From: Actinomycetota bacterium
Lineage (GTDB): Bacteria > Actinomycetota > Actinomycetes > Nanopelagicales > Nanopelagicaceae
Assembly (NCBI GenBank): GCA_014377015.1
Contig: JACMQL010000047.1
Coordinates: 1-64,000, forward strand
Reading direction: 5' to 3'
DNA: 64,000 bases
Shown: one piece after another, positions 44,377 through 53,588 of the stretch
Layout of the letters: every line of letters begins with the position of its first letter
Position numbering within the stretch: the stretch's first letter is position 1
Translations under genes and position numbers: made by a program
Notes under the pieces: generated by a model
Database searches by the model: none
Seen by the model: only the letters and a program-made list of their open reading frames with translations
What the model was told of the DNA's origin: nothing

Positions 44377-45159
44377 GTGGCGGCACCGACTTCAGATCGC
44401 GTTGCAGGAGTGGCACGCGCCCTCAAGCTTCTCGAGATCATCACTCTCGGTCCCGCCGATGGTATGAATCTCACCGAACTTTCGAAGAAAATAGAGATAT
44501 CTAAGAGTTCAACTCTGGCGCTCCTGCGCACCATGACAGATGCGGGTTTTGTACGGATTAAGGAACCTGGCCCGCGTTATCTACCCGGGATGACTTTGCT
44601 TCGATTAGGCGATCTATCGCGAACAACTCAGCCGATCGATGAAATTGCGCAAACGTATATTCCTGCCCTTGCCCAGGAGATAGGCATGACAATTCGCGTT
44701 GCCCTCAATGAAGGTGGACGACCCGTGTTTATCTCTCGTGCCGATGCGCCAGGTTCAGTTCGCTTCCATACAATGCTGGGGGCGAAAGAATTCCCCAGTG
44801 TCTCCTCGGCCGGTAAGGCTATTTTGGCCAATCTTTCTGATGAAGAAATTGCCGCAGTTATCGATGAAACGGGTTTGCCGACGCGCACCAAACATTCGCA
44901 CGGCTCACTCTCGTCATTGATGCGCGATATCAATCAAGTACGTGCGCGCGGTTACGCCATCGATGATGAGGAAGATGTTGAGGGAATTTTCTGCATTGGT
45001 GCCGCATTCTTCGACCACGCGGGCCGATGCGGAGGCGCAATAAGTGCGACGGGAATTAAGACGGCAGCGCGCCAGAAGCGGACCGCCTTCTTCGGCGCCC
45101 AAGTGGTCAAATGCGCGGATGCCATCACGAAAGAATTGCACGGGCGGCGCGCGCGATAG
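44377..45159 (+). CDS. IclR-family transcriptional regulator
   Basis: The 260 residues have an N-terminal winged helix (RALKLLEIITLGPADGMNLTELSKKI, then SKSSTLALLRTMTDAGFVR) and a C-terminal effector domain (SVSSAGKAILANL, GYAIDDEEDVEGIFCIGAAFFD). IclR proteins control small-acid and sugar-acid catabolism, usually as repressors released by a pathway intermediate. GTG 44377 is the start; GGGTAGG is a weak ribosome site. The gene lies between two copies of its probable operator and just before the 17-gene catabolic operon. Confidence 0.9.
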   Translation: MAAPTSDRVAGVARALKLLEIITLGPADGMNLTELSKKIEISKSSTLALLRTMTDAGFVRIKEPGPRYLPGMTLLRLGDLSRTTQPIDEIAQTYIPALAQEIGMTIRVALNEGGRPVFISRADAPGSVRFHTMLGAKEFPSVSSAGKAILANLSDEEIAAVIDETGLPTRTKHSHGSLSSLMRDINQVRARGYAIDDEEDVEGIFCIGAAFFDHAGRCGGAISATGIKTAARQKRTAFFGAQVVKCADAITKELHGRRAR

Positions 45160-45182
45160 ACAGCGCTACGAAATTTACATAA

Positions 45183-45224
45183 TTGCCTAACTCAGTTCGG
45201 CAGTGCCTAACATTTCTATTGACA
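45183..45224 (+). promoter_or_regulatory. Degenerate IclR-type operator (O2) and -35 of the importer operon
   Basis: TTGCCTAAC, tca, GTTCGGCAG repeats the O1 palindrome with two mismatched pairs. A further overlapping half-site GTGCCTAAC follows (45203-45211). TTGACA (45219-45224) is directly downstream and would serve as the -35, although a matching -10 near 45242-45247 (TTCACT) is weak. The site would place the regulator just upstream of the promoter of the ABC importer operon. Confidence 0.6.
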
Positions 45225-45323
45225 ATGGTTTTGCGAAGCAATTCACTTAAGCCACCCTGGGTCAACTTCGATTGTGGAAGGGACTCAATTCAATGAACGA
45301 CCAAGGAATGTGGAAGGAAGTAG

Positions 45324-46856
45324 ATGCTTCAGTCACATATGAGCAAAAGAAAAAAACTGCTAGCCGCAGCCGTCACGGCCGGACTAGTGCTATCCATCAC
45401 TTCAACTGTTGGCGTTGCACAAGGTGCAGCGAAGACGAACCTCGTAGTGGCATCCACTCAAGGTATTCCTCAACTCAACCCAATTATCCGTACCTTTGCA
45501 TTTGAAGAGTCGCTTTTCCCACTTTTGTGGTCAGGTCTCTCAAAGTGGAAATCAACCGGAGCAGTCGGACCAGATCTAGCAAAATCATGGAAGGCGAATG
45601 CCGCGGCAACGCAGTGGACATTTAATCTTCGCAGTAACGCCAAGTTCTCTGATGGAAGCCCATTGGATTCAAAGGCAGTAAAGGCAGTTTTTGACTACGC
45701 ACTCGAAGATAAGACCGTTACTCAGGAGCGCAACAAGATCAAGATGATTTCCAAAGTCACCGCATCTGGCGACAAGGTTATTTTTGATCTCAGCACACCT
45801 AACGCGCTCTTCCCAGAGGCAATCGCATGGATCAAGATGATCAAGGTAAGCGAAGTTGCAAAGTTCAACGTTAATCCGAGTACGTCTGGACCATACAAGG
45901 TCAAGTCGTTCAGCCCTAACGTTTCACTTGAAATGGTTTCTAACCCTAGTTATTTCGGCATCAAGTCAAAGATCACCTCAATTAAGTTCGTGAAGGCATC
46001 TGACCCAACTGCTGCAGTGACATCACTTCGCTCTGGCGATATTGATTTCCTCTATCAATTGCCTTTGGCAGATGCAGCACCATTGAAGAAGGACAAGAAA
46101 CTTCAGCTTGTAAAGGCCAAGGTTTCATCTGTTTCTGTTACATGGGAATACGACATGAAGTCAGCTCCATTCAATGACTTGCGCGTACGTCAAGCCGTTG
46201 CATATGCAACTGACCGTGCTGCAATCTTGAAGTCTGCCTATTATGGCTTCGGCGCAGTATCCGCATACAACACCATCGTTCCTGATAAGAGCGAATGGCA
46301 GTGCGGTACTGCAGGTGGACTTACCAAGTACACCTACGATCTTGCAAAGGCAAAGGCACTTTTTGCTGCAGCAGGCGTCACTGGCTTCACATGGTGGGGC
46401 GTTTCAGGTGCGCTACCTGAGTTCGATGCGATGGGACAGGTACTACAAGCATCACTCAAGTCGATCGGAATCACGATGAAGATTGAGAACAACGAAGTTG
46501 GAACATGGGCAGGAAAGTTCTACCCAGCCGGAAAGACCTACCCAGGTCTTTTGCTTCCTAACTATCAATCAGTACCTGGCGAGCCAGCATTCTCAATGAA
46601 CTTCCTTCTAACGGGACGCGCAGAGAGTAACTGGGAGAGCAAGGCATACGACGCTCAATACACCAAGGCAATCGGAACGCTGGACAAGAGCGCTCGTAAG
46701 GCTGCCTGGTGCAAGGCAATGTTGATGGAAAACCAAGAGCTTCCACTTATCACCCCATTCGTATTTGACGTTCTGCACGCATCACGCGCAAACGTAAAGG
46801 GTGCTTGGGTTGAGGCCGGTGGACAGATTCACCTGGAGGATGTCCGCATTATCTAA
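45324..46856 (+). CDS. ABC transporter substrate-binding protein, family 5 (Dpp/Opp type)
   Basis: The 510 residues form an SBP_bac_5 fold with PQLNPIIRTFAFEESLFPLLWSGL, AKSWKANAAATQWTFNLRSNAKFSDGSP, the TSGPYKVKSF region and RVRQAVAYATDRAAIL. The N-terminal signal (KLLAAAVTAGLVLSITSTVGVAQGAA) has no lipobox cysteine, unusual for a Gram-positive binding protein. GGAAGGAAGTAG precedes the ATG. Codon use is strongly biased (many GCA, AAG), suggesting high expression. The ligand is not evident; family members bind peptides, nickel, oligosaccharides or opines. Confidence 0.92.
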   Translation: MLQSHMSKRKKLLAAAVTAGLVLSITSTVGVAQGAAKTNLVVASTQGIPQLNPIIRTFAFEESLFPLLWSGLSKWKSTGAVGPDLAKSWKANAAATQWTFNLRSNAKFSDGSPLDSKAVKAVFDYALEDKTVTQERNKIKMISKVTASGDKVIFDLSTPNALFPEAIAWIKMIKVSEVAKFNVNPSTSGPYKVKSFSPNVSLEMVSNPSYFGIKSKITSIKFVKASDPTAAVTSLRSGDIDFLYQLPLADAAPLKKDKKLQLVKAKVSSVSVTWEYDMKSAPFNDLRVRQAVAYATDRAAILKSAYYGFGAVSAYNTIVPDKSEWQCGTAGGLTKYTYDLAKAKALFAAAGVTGFTWWGVSGALPEFDAMGQVLQASLKSIGITMKIENNEVGTWAGKFYPAGKTYPGLLLPNYQSVPGEPAFSMNFLLTGRAESNWESKAYDAQYTKAIGTLDKSARKAAWCKAMLMENQELPLITPFVFDVLHASRANVKGAWVEAGGQIHLEDVRII

Positions 46857-46911
46857 ATCAGTAAAGAAGTAAATAGACCGACCATGTACGTGAGAGGAAT
46901 GAAGGAGTTGT

Positions 46912-47883
46912 ATGCGGAAGTTTTTAATCCGACGAGCTGCATCAAGCGCGATCGTTCTAGCAATGAGCGTTGTCTTGGTCTTCGTCTCGATTCGACTTCT
47001 GCCAGGAGATCCGGTGCTCGCAAAACTTGGAGCAGCGACTGAAGTAACTCCGGAAGCCTTAAAGGCGTTGCGCGAGGAGGCGGGCTTAAACCGCCCCCTC
47101 CTCGCGCAACTCTTCTCATGGATTTGGAATGCTTTGCATGGAGATCTAGGAAGTTCGTATCACTCGCAATTACCAGTTGCTCAATTGGTGAGCGAACGAA
47201 TTCCTGTAACGCTCGAGCTAACCTTCTTCATCATTCTTATCGCGATAATTTTCGCCCTTATCTTGGCGCCACTTTCAACACATCGTCCAGGTGGTCGGGT
47301 TGATCGCATCATTGGATACGGAACCTCGATGGGATTATCCGTCCCTGGTTTCGTTATTGGAATTATTCTGATTCTTGTCTTCTCACTTCGACTCGCGTGG
47401 CTGCCTTCGCGCGGGTATGTGCCATTTACTGAAGACCCCGTAGAGAATCTCAAACTTATGATTTTGCCGGCGATTACTGGCGGTCTCACGGCGACGCCTT
47501 ACCTGGTGCGTTATTTGCGCGCCTCCATGTTAGAAATTAAGCAATCCTCTTTCGTGCGTACCGCCGAAGGAAAAGGATTGTCAGATCGAAGAATTCTGTT
47601 TCGCCACATTTTGCCTAACTCTCTTGTGCCTACATTGACGATGTTGGGTTTGATCGTGGGATACACACTGAGTGGCGTTCTAGTTATTGAGTATATGTTT
47701 GGCTTACCTGGCATTGGCTCGCTGGCGATTGAGAGTGCAACCAAACGAGATTACGCAATGATCCAAGGGGTATCTTTAACAATCATCGCCTCATTTATTC
47801 TCACCACTTTCTTATTCGACATTTTGTGCGGGCTCGTGGATCCTCGTCTGCGTCTGGACAAAGGGGAGAAGAGTGAAGTTTAA
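46912..47883 (+). CDS. ABC transporter permease, DppB type
   Basis: The 323 residues show the DppB N-terminus (FLIRRAASSAIVLAMSVVLVFVSIRLLPGDP), six helices and the ATPase-contact loop with FVRTAEGKGLSDRRILFRHILPNSLVPT. GAAGGAGTTGT precedes the ATG. It pairs with the next permease, which overlaps its stop, to form the membrane channel of the importer. Confidence 0.93.
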   Translation: MRKFLIRRAASSAIVLAMSVVLVFVSIRLLPGDPVLAKLGAATEVTPEALKALREEAGLNRPLLAQLFSWIWNALHGDLGSSYHSQLPVAQLVSERIPVTLELTFFIILIAIIFALILAPLSTHRPGGRVDRIIGYGTSMGLSVPGFVIGIILILVFSLRLAWLPSRGYVPFTEDPVENLKLMILPAITGGLTATPYLVRYLRASMLEIKQSSFVRTAEGKGLSDRRILFRHILPNSLVPTLTMLGLIVGYTLSGVLVIEYMFGLPGIGSLAIESATKRDYAMIQGVSLTIIASFILTTFLFDILCGLVDPRLRLDKGEKSEV

Positions 47884-48685
47884 AGACCGCTTCTCCTTCT
47901 CCGGCACTCTCATCATTCTTATTTTGGGAGTCTGTCTAGCTTGCCCATGGGTCGCGCCATACGATCCGTACGCAATTGGTGGCGATATTCCATTCGCTGG
48001 TCCAAGCAAAGCACACTGGTTTGGTACTGATGATTTAGGACGTGATTTGTTGTCACGAATCTTGTATGGCGGCCGTATCTCAATTCTCATTGCAATCTCC
48101 GCAACTCTTATTGCTCTGATCATCGGAACTCTCTGGGGGGTGACTGCTGGAGTGCGACGCGGATGGATTGATGAGTTCTTGATGCGAACCGCGGATGCGA
48201 TGATGGCGATTCCACAGATTCTCTTTGCTCTCATTGCACTATCTGCCGTAGGAGCAAGTGTTTATTCCGTCCCAGTGGTGGTGGGAGTGCTGCTCTCTCC
48301 GACCACGGCGCGTATGGCGCGAAGTGCCGTGGTTGCCGAACTCAATGCAGATTACGTAGTGGCTGCAACGGCGAGTGGCGTGAAGCGCTCCAGACTCATC
48401 ATGTCGGAAGTTATGCCAAATATTGCACCTCAACTCCTTGTTCAATTGAGCATTAACGCGGCCGCAGCCGTGATGCTGGAGGCAACATTGAGTTTCATCG
48501 GTTTGGGTATTCAGCCCCCAGATGCGTCATGGGGAACATTGATGTTGCAGGGGTATGCAAAAATTTGGAACACTTACTGGTTCGTTGCATTTCCTGCTTT
48601 AGCAGTAACAATTACCATCCTTGCCTTTAACGCTTATGGGGAGAGAATTCGAGTTTCACTTGATTCACGGCGGTCATCTTCATGA
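47873..48685 (+). CDS. ABC transporter permease, DppC type
   Basis: The 270 residues match DppC, with HWFGTDDLGRDLLSRILYGGRISI near the N-terminus and YVVAATASGVKRSRLIMSEVMPNIAPQL as the EAA loop. The GTG start overlaps the DppB-like gene by 11 bases, and its own end overlaps the next ATPase gene by four bases. This indicates one tightly coupled transporter operon. Confidence 0.93.
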   Translation: MKFKDRFSFSGTLIILILGVCLACPWVAPYDPYAIGGDIPFAGPSKAHWFGTDDLGRDLLSRILYGGRISILIAISATLIALIIGTLWGVTAGVRRGWIDEFLMRTADAMMAIPQILFALIALSAVGASVYSVPVVVGVLLSPTTARMARSAVVAELNADYVVAATASGVKRSRLIMSEVMPNIAPQLLVQLSINAAAAVMLEATLSFIGLGIQPPDASWGTLMLQGYAKIWNTYWFVAFPALAVTITILAFNAYGERIRVSLDSRRSSS

Positions 48686-49671
48686 CGAAAGTTTTGAGTG
48701 TAAAGAATCTTTCAATTTCAGTTCCGTCTTCACAGGGGCGCGCGACGGTTGTAGATGACCTTTCATTCGCCATTGAAGCGGGCAAGAAGGTGGGGCTGGT
48801 AGGAGAATCAGGAAGCGGCAAATCGCTCACGGCACTTGCGTTGATGCGACTCATCAAGAGTCCAGTTCAAATTGATGCTGGCCAAATCTTCCTTGGTGAT
48901 CGCAATGTCTTGAGCATGGACATGCAGGATTTTCGCCATATTCGTGGCAACGAAATTTCGATGATTTACCAAGATCCTATGTCAGCGTTAAATCCGATTA
49001 TGCGCGTGGGCCAGCAGATCGTAGAGAGCATTCAGTTGCAGTCAAATGCTACCGGTAGGCAGGCCCGCGCTATAGCGGTGGACCATTTGGCAAGTGTGGG
49101 AATTCCTGAACCAGAACGTCGCTTTGATTCTTACCCTTTCGAAATGTCAGGTGGAATGCTGCAAAGAGTAGTGATAGCCATAGCACTTAGCGGAGAGCCC
49201 AAAGTCCTGATCGCGGATGAGGCGACAACAGCTCTTGATGTGACAACGCAAGATCGAGTTCTGACGTTGATTGACAAGTTAGCCGCTGAACGTGGACTTT
49301 CGGTTCTGCTGATTACACATGATCTAGGGGTCGCCGCTCAATTCAGCGATGACATATTGGTGATGTATGCGGGCAAGTTGGTGGAGTGCGGTTCGGTAAA
49401 TCAGATTTTTTCTCAACCAGTGCATCCATATACCAAAGCGCTGTTGGATTCGCGTTGCGACTACACAATCGACATCACCAAGCCCATCAAGTCGATTGCG
49501 GGCCAGCCTCCTCGACCCGACAATCGTCCGAGCGGTTGCGTTTTCTCTCCCCGTTGTGAACATGCACAACCACAATGCAGCGCCTCTGTACCGCCGCTTG
49601 AATTTATCCAGGATCGGTACACCGCATGCTTTCGCGCCGAGGATCTTTTCCATATTGGGCAGGTGAACTAA
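48682..49671 (+). CDS. ABC transporter ATP-binding protein, DppD type
   Basis: The 329 residues have Walker A GESGSGKS, signature MSGGMLQR and Walker B VLIADEATTALD. A C-terminal oligopeptide-type extension with cysteines (CVFSPRCEHAQPQC) is often linked to an Fe-S cluster in this family. The ATG overlaps the previous stop. It forms an ATPase pair with the next protein. Confidence 0.93.
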   Translation: MTKVLSVKNLSISVPSSQGRATVVDDLSFAIEAGKKVGLVGESGSGKSLTALALMRLIKSPVQIDAGQIFLGDRNVLSMDMQDFRHIRGNEISMIYQDPMSALNPIMRVGQQIVESIQLQSNATGRQARAIAVDHLASVGIPEPERRFDSYPFEMSGGMLQRVVIAIALSGEPKVLIADEATTALDVTTQDRVLTLIDKLAAERGLSVLLITHDLGVAAQFSDDILVMYAGKLVECGSVNQIFSQPVHPYTKALLDSRCDYTIDITKPIKSIAGQPPRPDNRPSGCVFSPRCEHAQPQCSASVPPLEFIQDRYTACFRAEDLFHIGQVN

Positions 49672-50649
49672 ATGTCGAGCCATTCTGAAATCGTTGCCTC
49701 TGCCAATGGAGTCAGCCGAATCTTTCGATCGAAAACTGGCGAAGTCCGTGCCCTCGATAATGTCTCTTTCACGCTAAGTAAGGGTAAGACACTTGCGCTA
49801 GTTGGGGAATCTGGAAGTGGAAAAACTACTGCTGCACGTATTCTTTTAGGCCTTGATAATCCCAATTCTGGCATCGTGGAGATTCTTGGAAGAGTGCTCG
49901 GAAGCCTGAAGCATGAAGAAATGCGTTTGCTCCGCCGCGAAATTCAAGTTGTGCAGCAAGATCCATTTAGCCAACTCAATCGGCGACATTCTGTCGAGCG
50001 CATCGTCTCTGGTCCGCTTATGGCTTTTGGTGTTGGCGATAAGGAGTCGCGTCGAACCCAAGTTATTGCACTTTTAGAGGCGGTGGGCTTGGAGAAGGAA
50101 CACCTGAAGCGCCGCCCGCATGAACTTTCTGGCGGTCAGTGCCAGCGCGTGGCTATTGCGCGCGCGTTGGCGCTGGATCCAAAGATTGTGGTGCTAGATG
50201 AGGCGGTCTCGGCGCTTGACGTGTCAGTACGCGCTCAAGTTCTCAATCTTCTACGCAAGCTTCAGCAAGAGCGCGGCCTGACATACCTTTTCATCACGCA
50301 TGATCTTGGAGTCGCCCACTATATGGCGGATGAAATAGCTGTCATGTTCCGTGGCAGGATTGTTGAGCGTGGAAGTCGCGAAGATGTTTTTGAGAATTCC
50401 CGTCATCATTACACGGTCGGACTTTTGTCATCTGTACCGCTGGCTACGCCCACCCTCAGTAAGGCGATTCGCGACCAAGTTCAATCGCTACCCAGTCCCG
50501 GTGAAGGAGATGCCTGTCTTTACCGTACGCGATGCACAGTTGGATTGACCCGCGAAGATTGCAAGTCCACGTCACTCGTGATAACTCAAGGCACGTCAAC
50601 ACACTCATGGCTTTGCCATTCCCCGGTACAAGATTCAATTCCTGCGTAG
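49672..50649 (+). CDS. ABC transporter ATP-binding protein, DppF type
   Basis: The 325 residues show Walker A GESGSGKT, signature LSGGQCQR and Walker B IVVLDEAVSALD, with the C-terminal cysteine-bearing extension (CLYRTRCTVGLTREDC). It begins directly after the DppD-like stop and completes the five-part importer. The catabolic enzymes follow after 46 bases on the same strand. Confidence 0.93.
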   Translation: MSSHSEIVASANGVSRIFRSKTGEVRALDNVSFTLSKGKTLALVGESGSGKTTAARILLGLDNPNSGIVEILGRVLGSLKHEEMRLLRREIQVVQQDPFSQLNRRHSVERIVSGPLMAFGVGDKESRRTQVIALLEAVGLEKEHLKRRPHELSGGQCQRVAIARALALDPKIVVLDEAVSALDVSVRAQVLNLLRKLQQERGLTYLFITHDLGVAHYMADEIAVMFRGRIVERGSREDVFENSRHHYTVGLLSSVPLATPTLSKAIRDQVQSLPSPGEGDACLYRTRCTVGLTREDCKSTSLVITQGTSTHSWLCHSPVQDSIPA

Positions 50650-50695
50650 CACCATCAGCTGGAAAAAACGATTTACTAAAAAGGAGGCAACGCGC

Positions 50696-51538
50696 ATGAG
50701 CACATCAACTCTCCCTGTAGTGGTTGTAACTGGAGCGGCATCTGGGATTGGACGCGGAATCGCGTTGCGGCTTGCGCAGGATTACCAAGTGGTGCTGGTT
50801 GATCTCAACCCAACCACGCTTCCTAACGTCGAGAAGGAAATCAACGATGCGGGTGGTCTCGCTTTCAAGTCGTTAGGTGATGTAGGAAAGAGAGACACGC
50901 ATCATCGCGCTCGTGCCCTTGCCGAAGAGAAGGGGCTTTTGGCTGCCTGGGTCAATTGCGCGGGTTGGACCCGCGGCGCTCCACTTCACGACTTTCCCAA
51001 TGATCCTGCTGTGCTTGAAGAACTCATCTCTGCCAACCAAATCGGCACCTTTTGGGGATGCGCCGAAGCAGTCAATGCCTTCGTTTCAAAGAAAACCAAA
51101 GGCGCGATTGTAAACATTTCATCCGTTCACGGTCGCCGGGCCTGGCCAGATCATGCGGTATACGAGATGACGAAAGCGGCGGTCGATGCACTCACTCGAA
51201 ATGTGGCGGTTGCTTACGGACCTTTCGGAATTCGATGTAACGCAGTGGCACCGGGTGCAATCATGACTCCTGCCTTAGCGCAAAGTTTTATAGATGCGCC
51301 AGATGCAAGAGAGCGGCGCCAATCTCTTGAGTTGCTTACGCCGCTCAAACGGATTGGTGAGCCAAGTGAGATAGCCGAAGTCGTGGCCTTTTTGCTCTCC
51401 GAAAAGGCGTCATATGTCTCGGGACAAAGTGTTGGTGCCGAAGGCGGTTGGACTTCCGCTCTAGGTGTCCCTGCGATTGATGCAAGGCTGGCAGAACAGT
51501 ACGGCCTTGATCCTGCAACAGGTCTTCCGCAGGACTGA
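50696..51538 (+). CDS. Short-chain dehydrogenase/reductase (SDR 1)
   Basis: The 280 residues have the NAD(P) motif VVTGAASGIGRGIALRLA, the catalytic Ser in IVNISSVHGRRAW and YEMTKAA with Tyr and Lys. AAGGAGG precedes the ATG. It is the first enzyme after the importer, and is one of three SDRs in this operon. The substrate is unknown; a hydroxyl or sugar oxidation is likely. Confidence 0.9.
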   Translation: MSTSTLPVVVVTGAASGIGRGIALRLAQDYQVVLVDLNPTTLPNVEKEINDAGGLAFKSLGDVGKRDTHHRARALAEEKGLLAAWVNCAGWTRGAPLHDFPNDPAVLEELISANQIGTFWGCAEAVNAFVSKKTKGAIVNISSVHGRRAWPDHAVYEMTKAAVDALTRNVAVAYGPFGIRCNAVAPGAIMTPALAQSFIDAPDARERRQSLELLTPLKRIGEPSEIAEVVAFLLSEKASYVSGQSVGAEGGWTSALGVPAIDARLAEQYGLDPATGLPQD

Positions 51539-51542
51539 GCGC

Positions 51543-52628
51543 ATGACACAACTTGGTCCAAGAGATCCTTTCATCCGCCGCGCGGTCGGCCATTTTGGTC
51601 GGGTCGCGCTTTGGGAAGGTCACGAAATTGTAGAAATGTCATCGCCGCATATTCATCTAAAAATCAGTTTAAGTAGGGGCGCCGAGATTCTGGAAATGCG
51701 CTCGCGCCGACTCGACATGGATATTCTTTGGCACGGTCATGAGGACATTGTCCGGCACCGACCTGCAACGCAGACATCTGCGCCGTCTATCGGTAACTTC
51801 TTGGATCATTTTTCGGGTGGATGGCAAGAGGTTTTGCCGACGGCTCAATACCCAGTGGAATACAAGGCGGCGCCGATCGGTGCACACGGGGAGGTAGCCA
51901 TGCTCTCGTGGAATTACAGGGTCATCAGCGATGAGTCTGATTCCATTTCGGTTGAGTTCTTTGTGGACTTACGACGCTTCCCGTTGCGATTAACTCGGCG
52001 CATGACCCTCACTGACGGTGTATTAAGAATGGATGAATCGGTCGAAAACCTCAGCGCTGAAATGATTGAATTTCAGTGGGGACATCATCTGGTTTTGGGA
52101 GGGCCATTTGTCGACCCAGGGATGGAAATGATCGTCAATACGGGAGAGCGGATCGAGATCCCAAGTTATCCCTCACCTACATATAGATACAAAGTAGAAA
52201 CTGAATCCACATGGCCGAGCGCCTATCTGGCTGATGGGAGCCTTGCAGATGTCAGCATCGTTGGAGAAACAGATGGCACGGATGGTCATTTGATACTTGG
52301 TCCGATGAGCGACACGACAGTAATTTTCCGTAACCATAAATTCGAAACAGATGTGAAAATCGCCTGGGATATGAAAGTATTTCCCTATTGCTGGATCTGG
52401 ATGGTGCTCGGAGGCATTCCCCAGTGGCCGTTGTGGGGAAGAGATCGTCTGGTGACTCTCGAACCTTTCTCGTCTCCGGTTATTTCCTTGACCGATGCCA
52501 TCGCGCAAGGCAGTGCCTTGAAGTTGAATCCCAAAGAGAAAATGCGAACATGGGTCCTCTGCGAGATTTCTGCTTTTTCTGACTCAATTGAATCGATCTC
52601 AACTAAGAATGGTGTGAAAAGTGAGTAA
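51543..52628 (+). CDS. Aldose-1-epimerase/mutarotase-like (DUF4432-type) protein
   Basis: The 361 residues look like a galactose-mutarotase-like beta-sandwich, with HIHLKISLSRGAEILEMRSRRLDMDILWHG, then the GGWQEVLP and ENLSAEMIEFQWGHHLVLGGPF segments. Proteins of this group bind sugars, and most have no assigned reaction. ATG 51543 starts four bases after the SDR stop; the longer track start is antiparallel in register with the SDR and is rejected. Its presence argues for a carbohydrate-derived substrate. The next gene overlaps its stop. Confidence 0.7.
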   Translation: MTQLGPRDPFIRRAVGHFGRVALWEGHEIVEMSSPHIHLKISLSRGAEILEMRSRRLDMDILWHGHEDIVRHRPATQTSAPSIGNFLDHFSGGWQEVLPTAQYPVEYKAAPIGAHGEVAMLSWNYRVISDESDSISVEFFVDLRRFPLRLTRRMTLTDGVLRMDESVENLSAEMIEFQWGHHLVLGGPFVDPGMEMIVNTGERIEIPSYPSPTYRYKVETESTWPSAYLADGSLADVSIVGETDGTDGHLILGPMSDTTVIFRNHKFETDVKIAWDMKVFPYCWIWMVLGGIPQWPLWGRDRLVTLEPFSSPVISLTDAIAQGSALKLNPKEKMRTWVLCEISAFSDSIESISTKNGVKSE

Positions 52629-53532
52629 CTTCAAAAACCTCCATGGCGTTTTGCCGGTACTGCATACGCCATTTGATGAGCAGGAAGAAATCGATCGCCC
52701 AATTCTTCACAAGGAAATTGCATGGCTGCACGGTCTTGGCGTGGACGGTGTCACGACAGGGATGGTCACTGAAATTCTCAAACTTTCACCAGCCGAGCGA
52801 ATGTCCCTCCATGAAATAATTGCAGAATCATCAGTGCCACTTGGTCTCATCACCGTGCTGAGCGCTGGGGCAGAGTCGACGAAGCAGGCGATTGCCTACG
52901 CAAAACATGCTCAATCAATCCAAGCCGACGCGGTCATGGTAAACCCGCCTTTGAGCACGTCGCTGAGCGAAAATGATCTGTATGGCTATTATGCAGCCAT
53001 ATTTAACGCAACTGATATTCCACTGATTGTGCAGGATGCGTCAGGTTATGTAGGACGCCCTGTCTCATTAGAACTTCAAGTAAAACTCCTTAATGACTTT
53101 GGCTCACGTATTTACTTTAAGCCAGAAGCCGTTCCGATTGGTCCGCGATTGTCACTCTTCCTTGAAGCTACCAACGGACAAGCGCGCGTCTTGGAAGGAT
53201 CCGGTGGCGGGGCTTTGATTGACACCCATCAGCGCGGAGTCGTAGGAACTATGCCAGGCGCCGATAATGCATGGGCATTAGTCGCTCTGTGGCGGGCCCT
53301 TGAAGCGGGCAACTTCGATCTTGCAGATCGAATCAGCGGCCCCTTGGTAAATATCATCGCACTTGAGTTTTCGCTCGACGCCTACTTGGCAATTGAGAAG
53401 TACTTTATGAGAAAACAAGGTATTTTTATCAATGAGATTGTCCGCCAACCTTTCGGATTTAGATTGGACGAGAAAACTAAATTGCGGTTGGACCGTCTCT
53501 TTGATCTGCTTCACGCAAGCGTCTATAACTAG
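52621..53532 (+). CDS. DapA-family (class I aldolase-like) lyase, divergent
   Basis: The 303 residues form a DHDPS/NAL-family barrel with Schiff-base Lys at residue 167 (YFKPEAVPIG). Two family motifs have drifted: GTTGE is TGMVTE, and the strand with the catalytic Tyr reads IVQDASGYVG instead of YNxP. The reaction is therefore probably not dihydrodipicolinate synthesis. Retro-aldol cleavage or dehydration of a 2-keto-3-deoxy acid fits the cluster. The GTG start overlaps the previous stop. Confidence 0.85.
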   Translation: MSNFKNLHGVLPVLHTPFDEQEEIDRPILHKEIAWLHGLGVDGVTTGMVTEILKLSPAERMSLHEIIAESSVPLGLITVLSAGAESTKQAIAYAKHAQSIQADAVMVNPPLSTSLSENDLYGYYAAIFNATDIPLIVQDASGYVGRPVSLELQVKLLNDFGSRIYFKPEAVPIGPRLSLFLEATNGQARVLEGSGGGALIDTHQRGVVGTMPGADNAWALVALWRALEAGNFDLADRISGPLVNIIALEFSLDAYLAIEKYFMRKQGIFINEIVRQPFGFRLDEKTKLRLDRLFDLLHASVYN

Positions 53533-53588
53533 CAAATCCAAACTGAAACCAGCTGCAAGCGAAGAATAGAAACTAGGAGATTTTGTTA

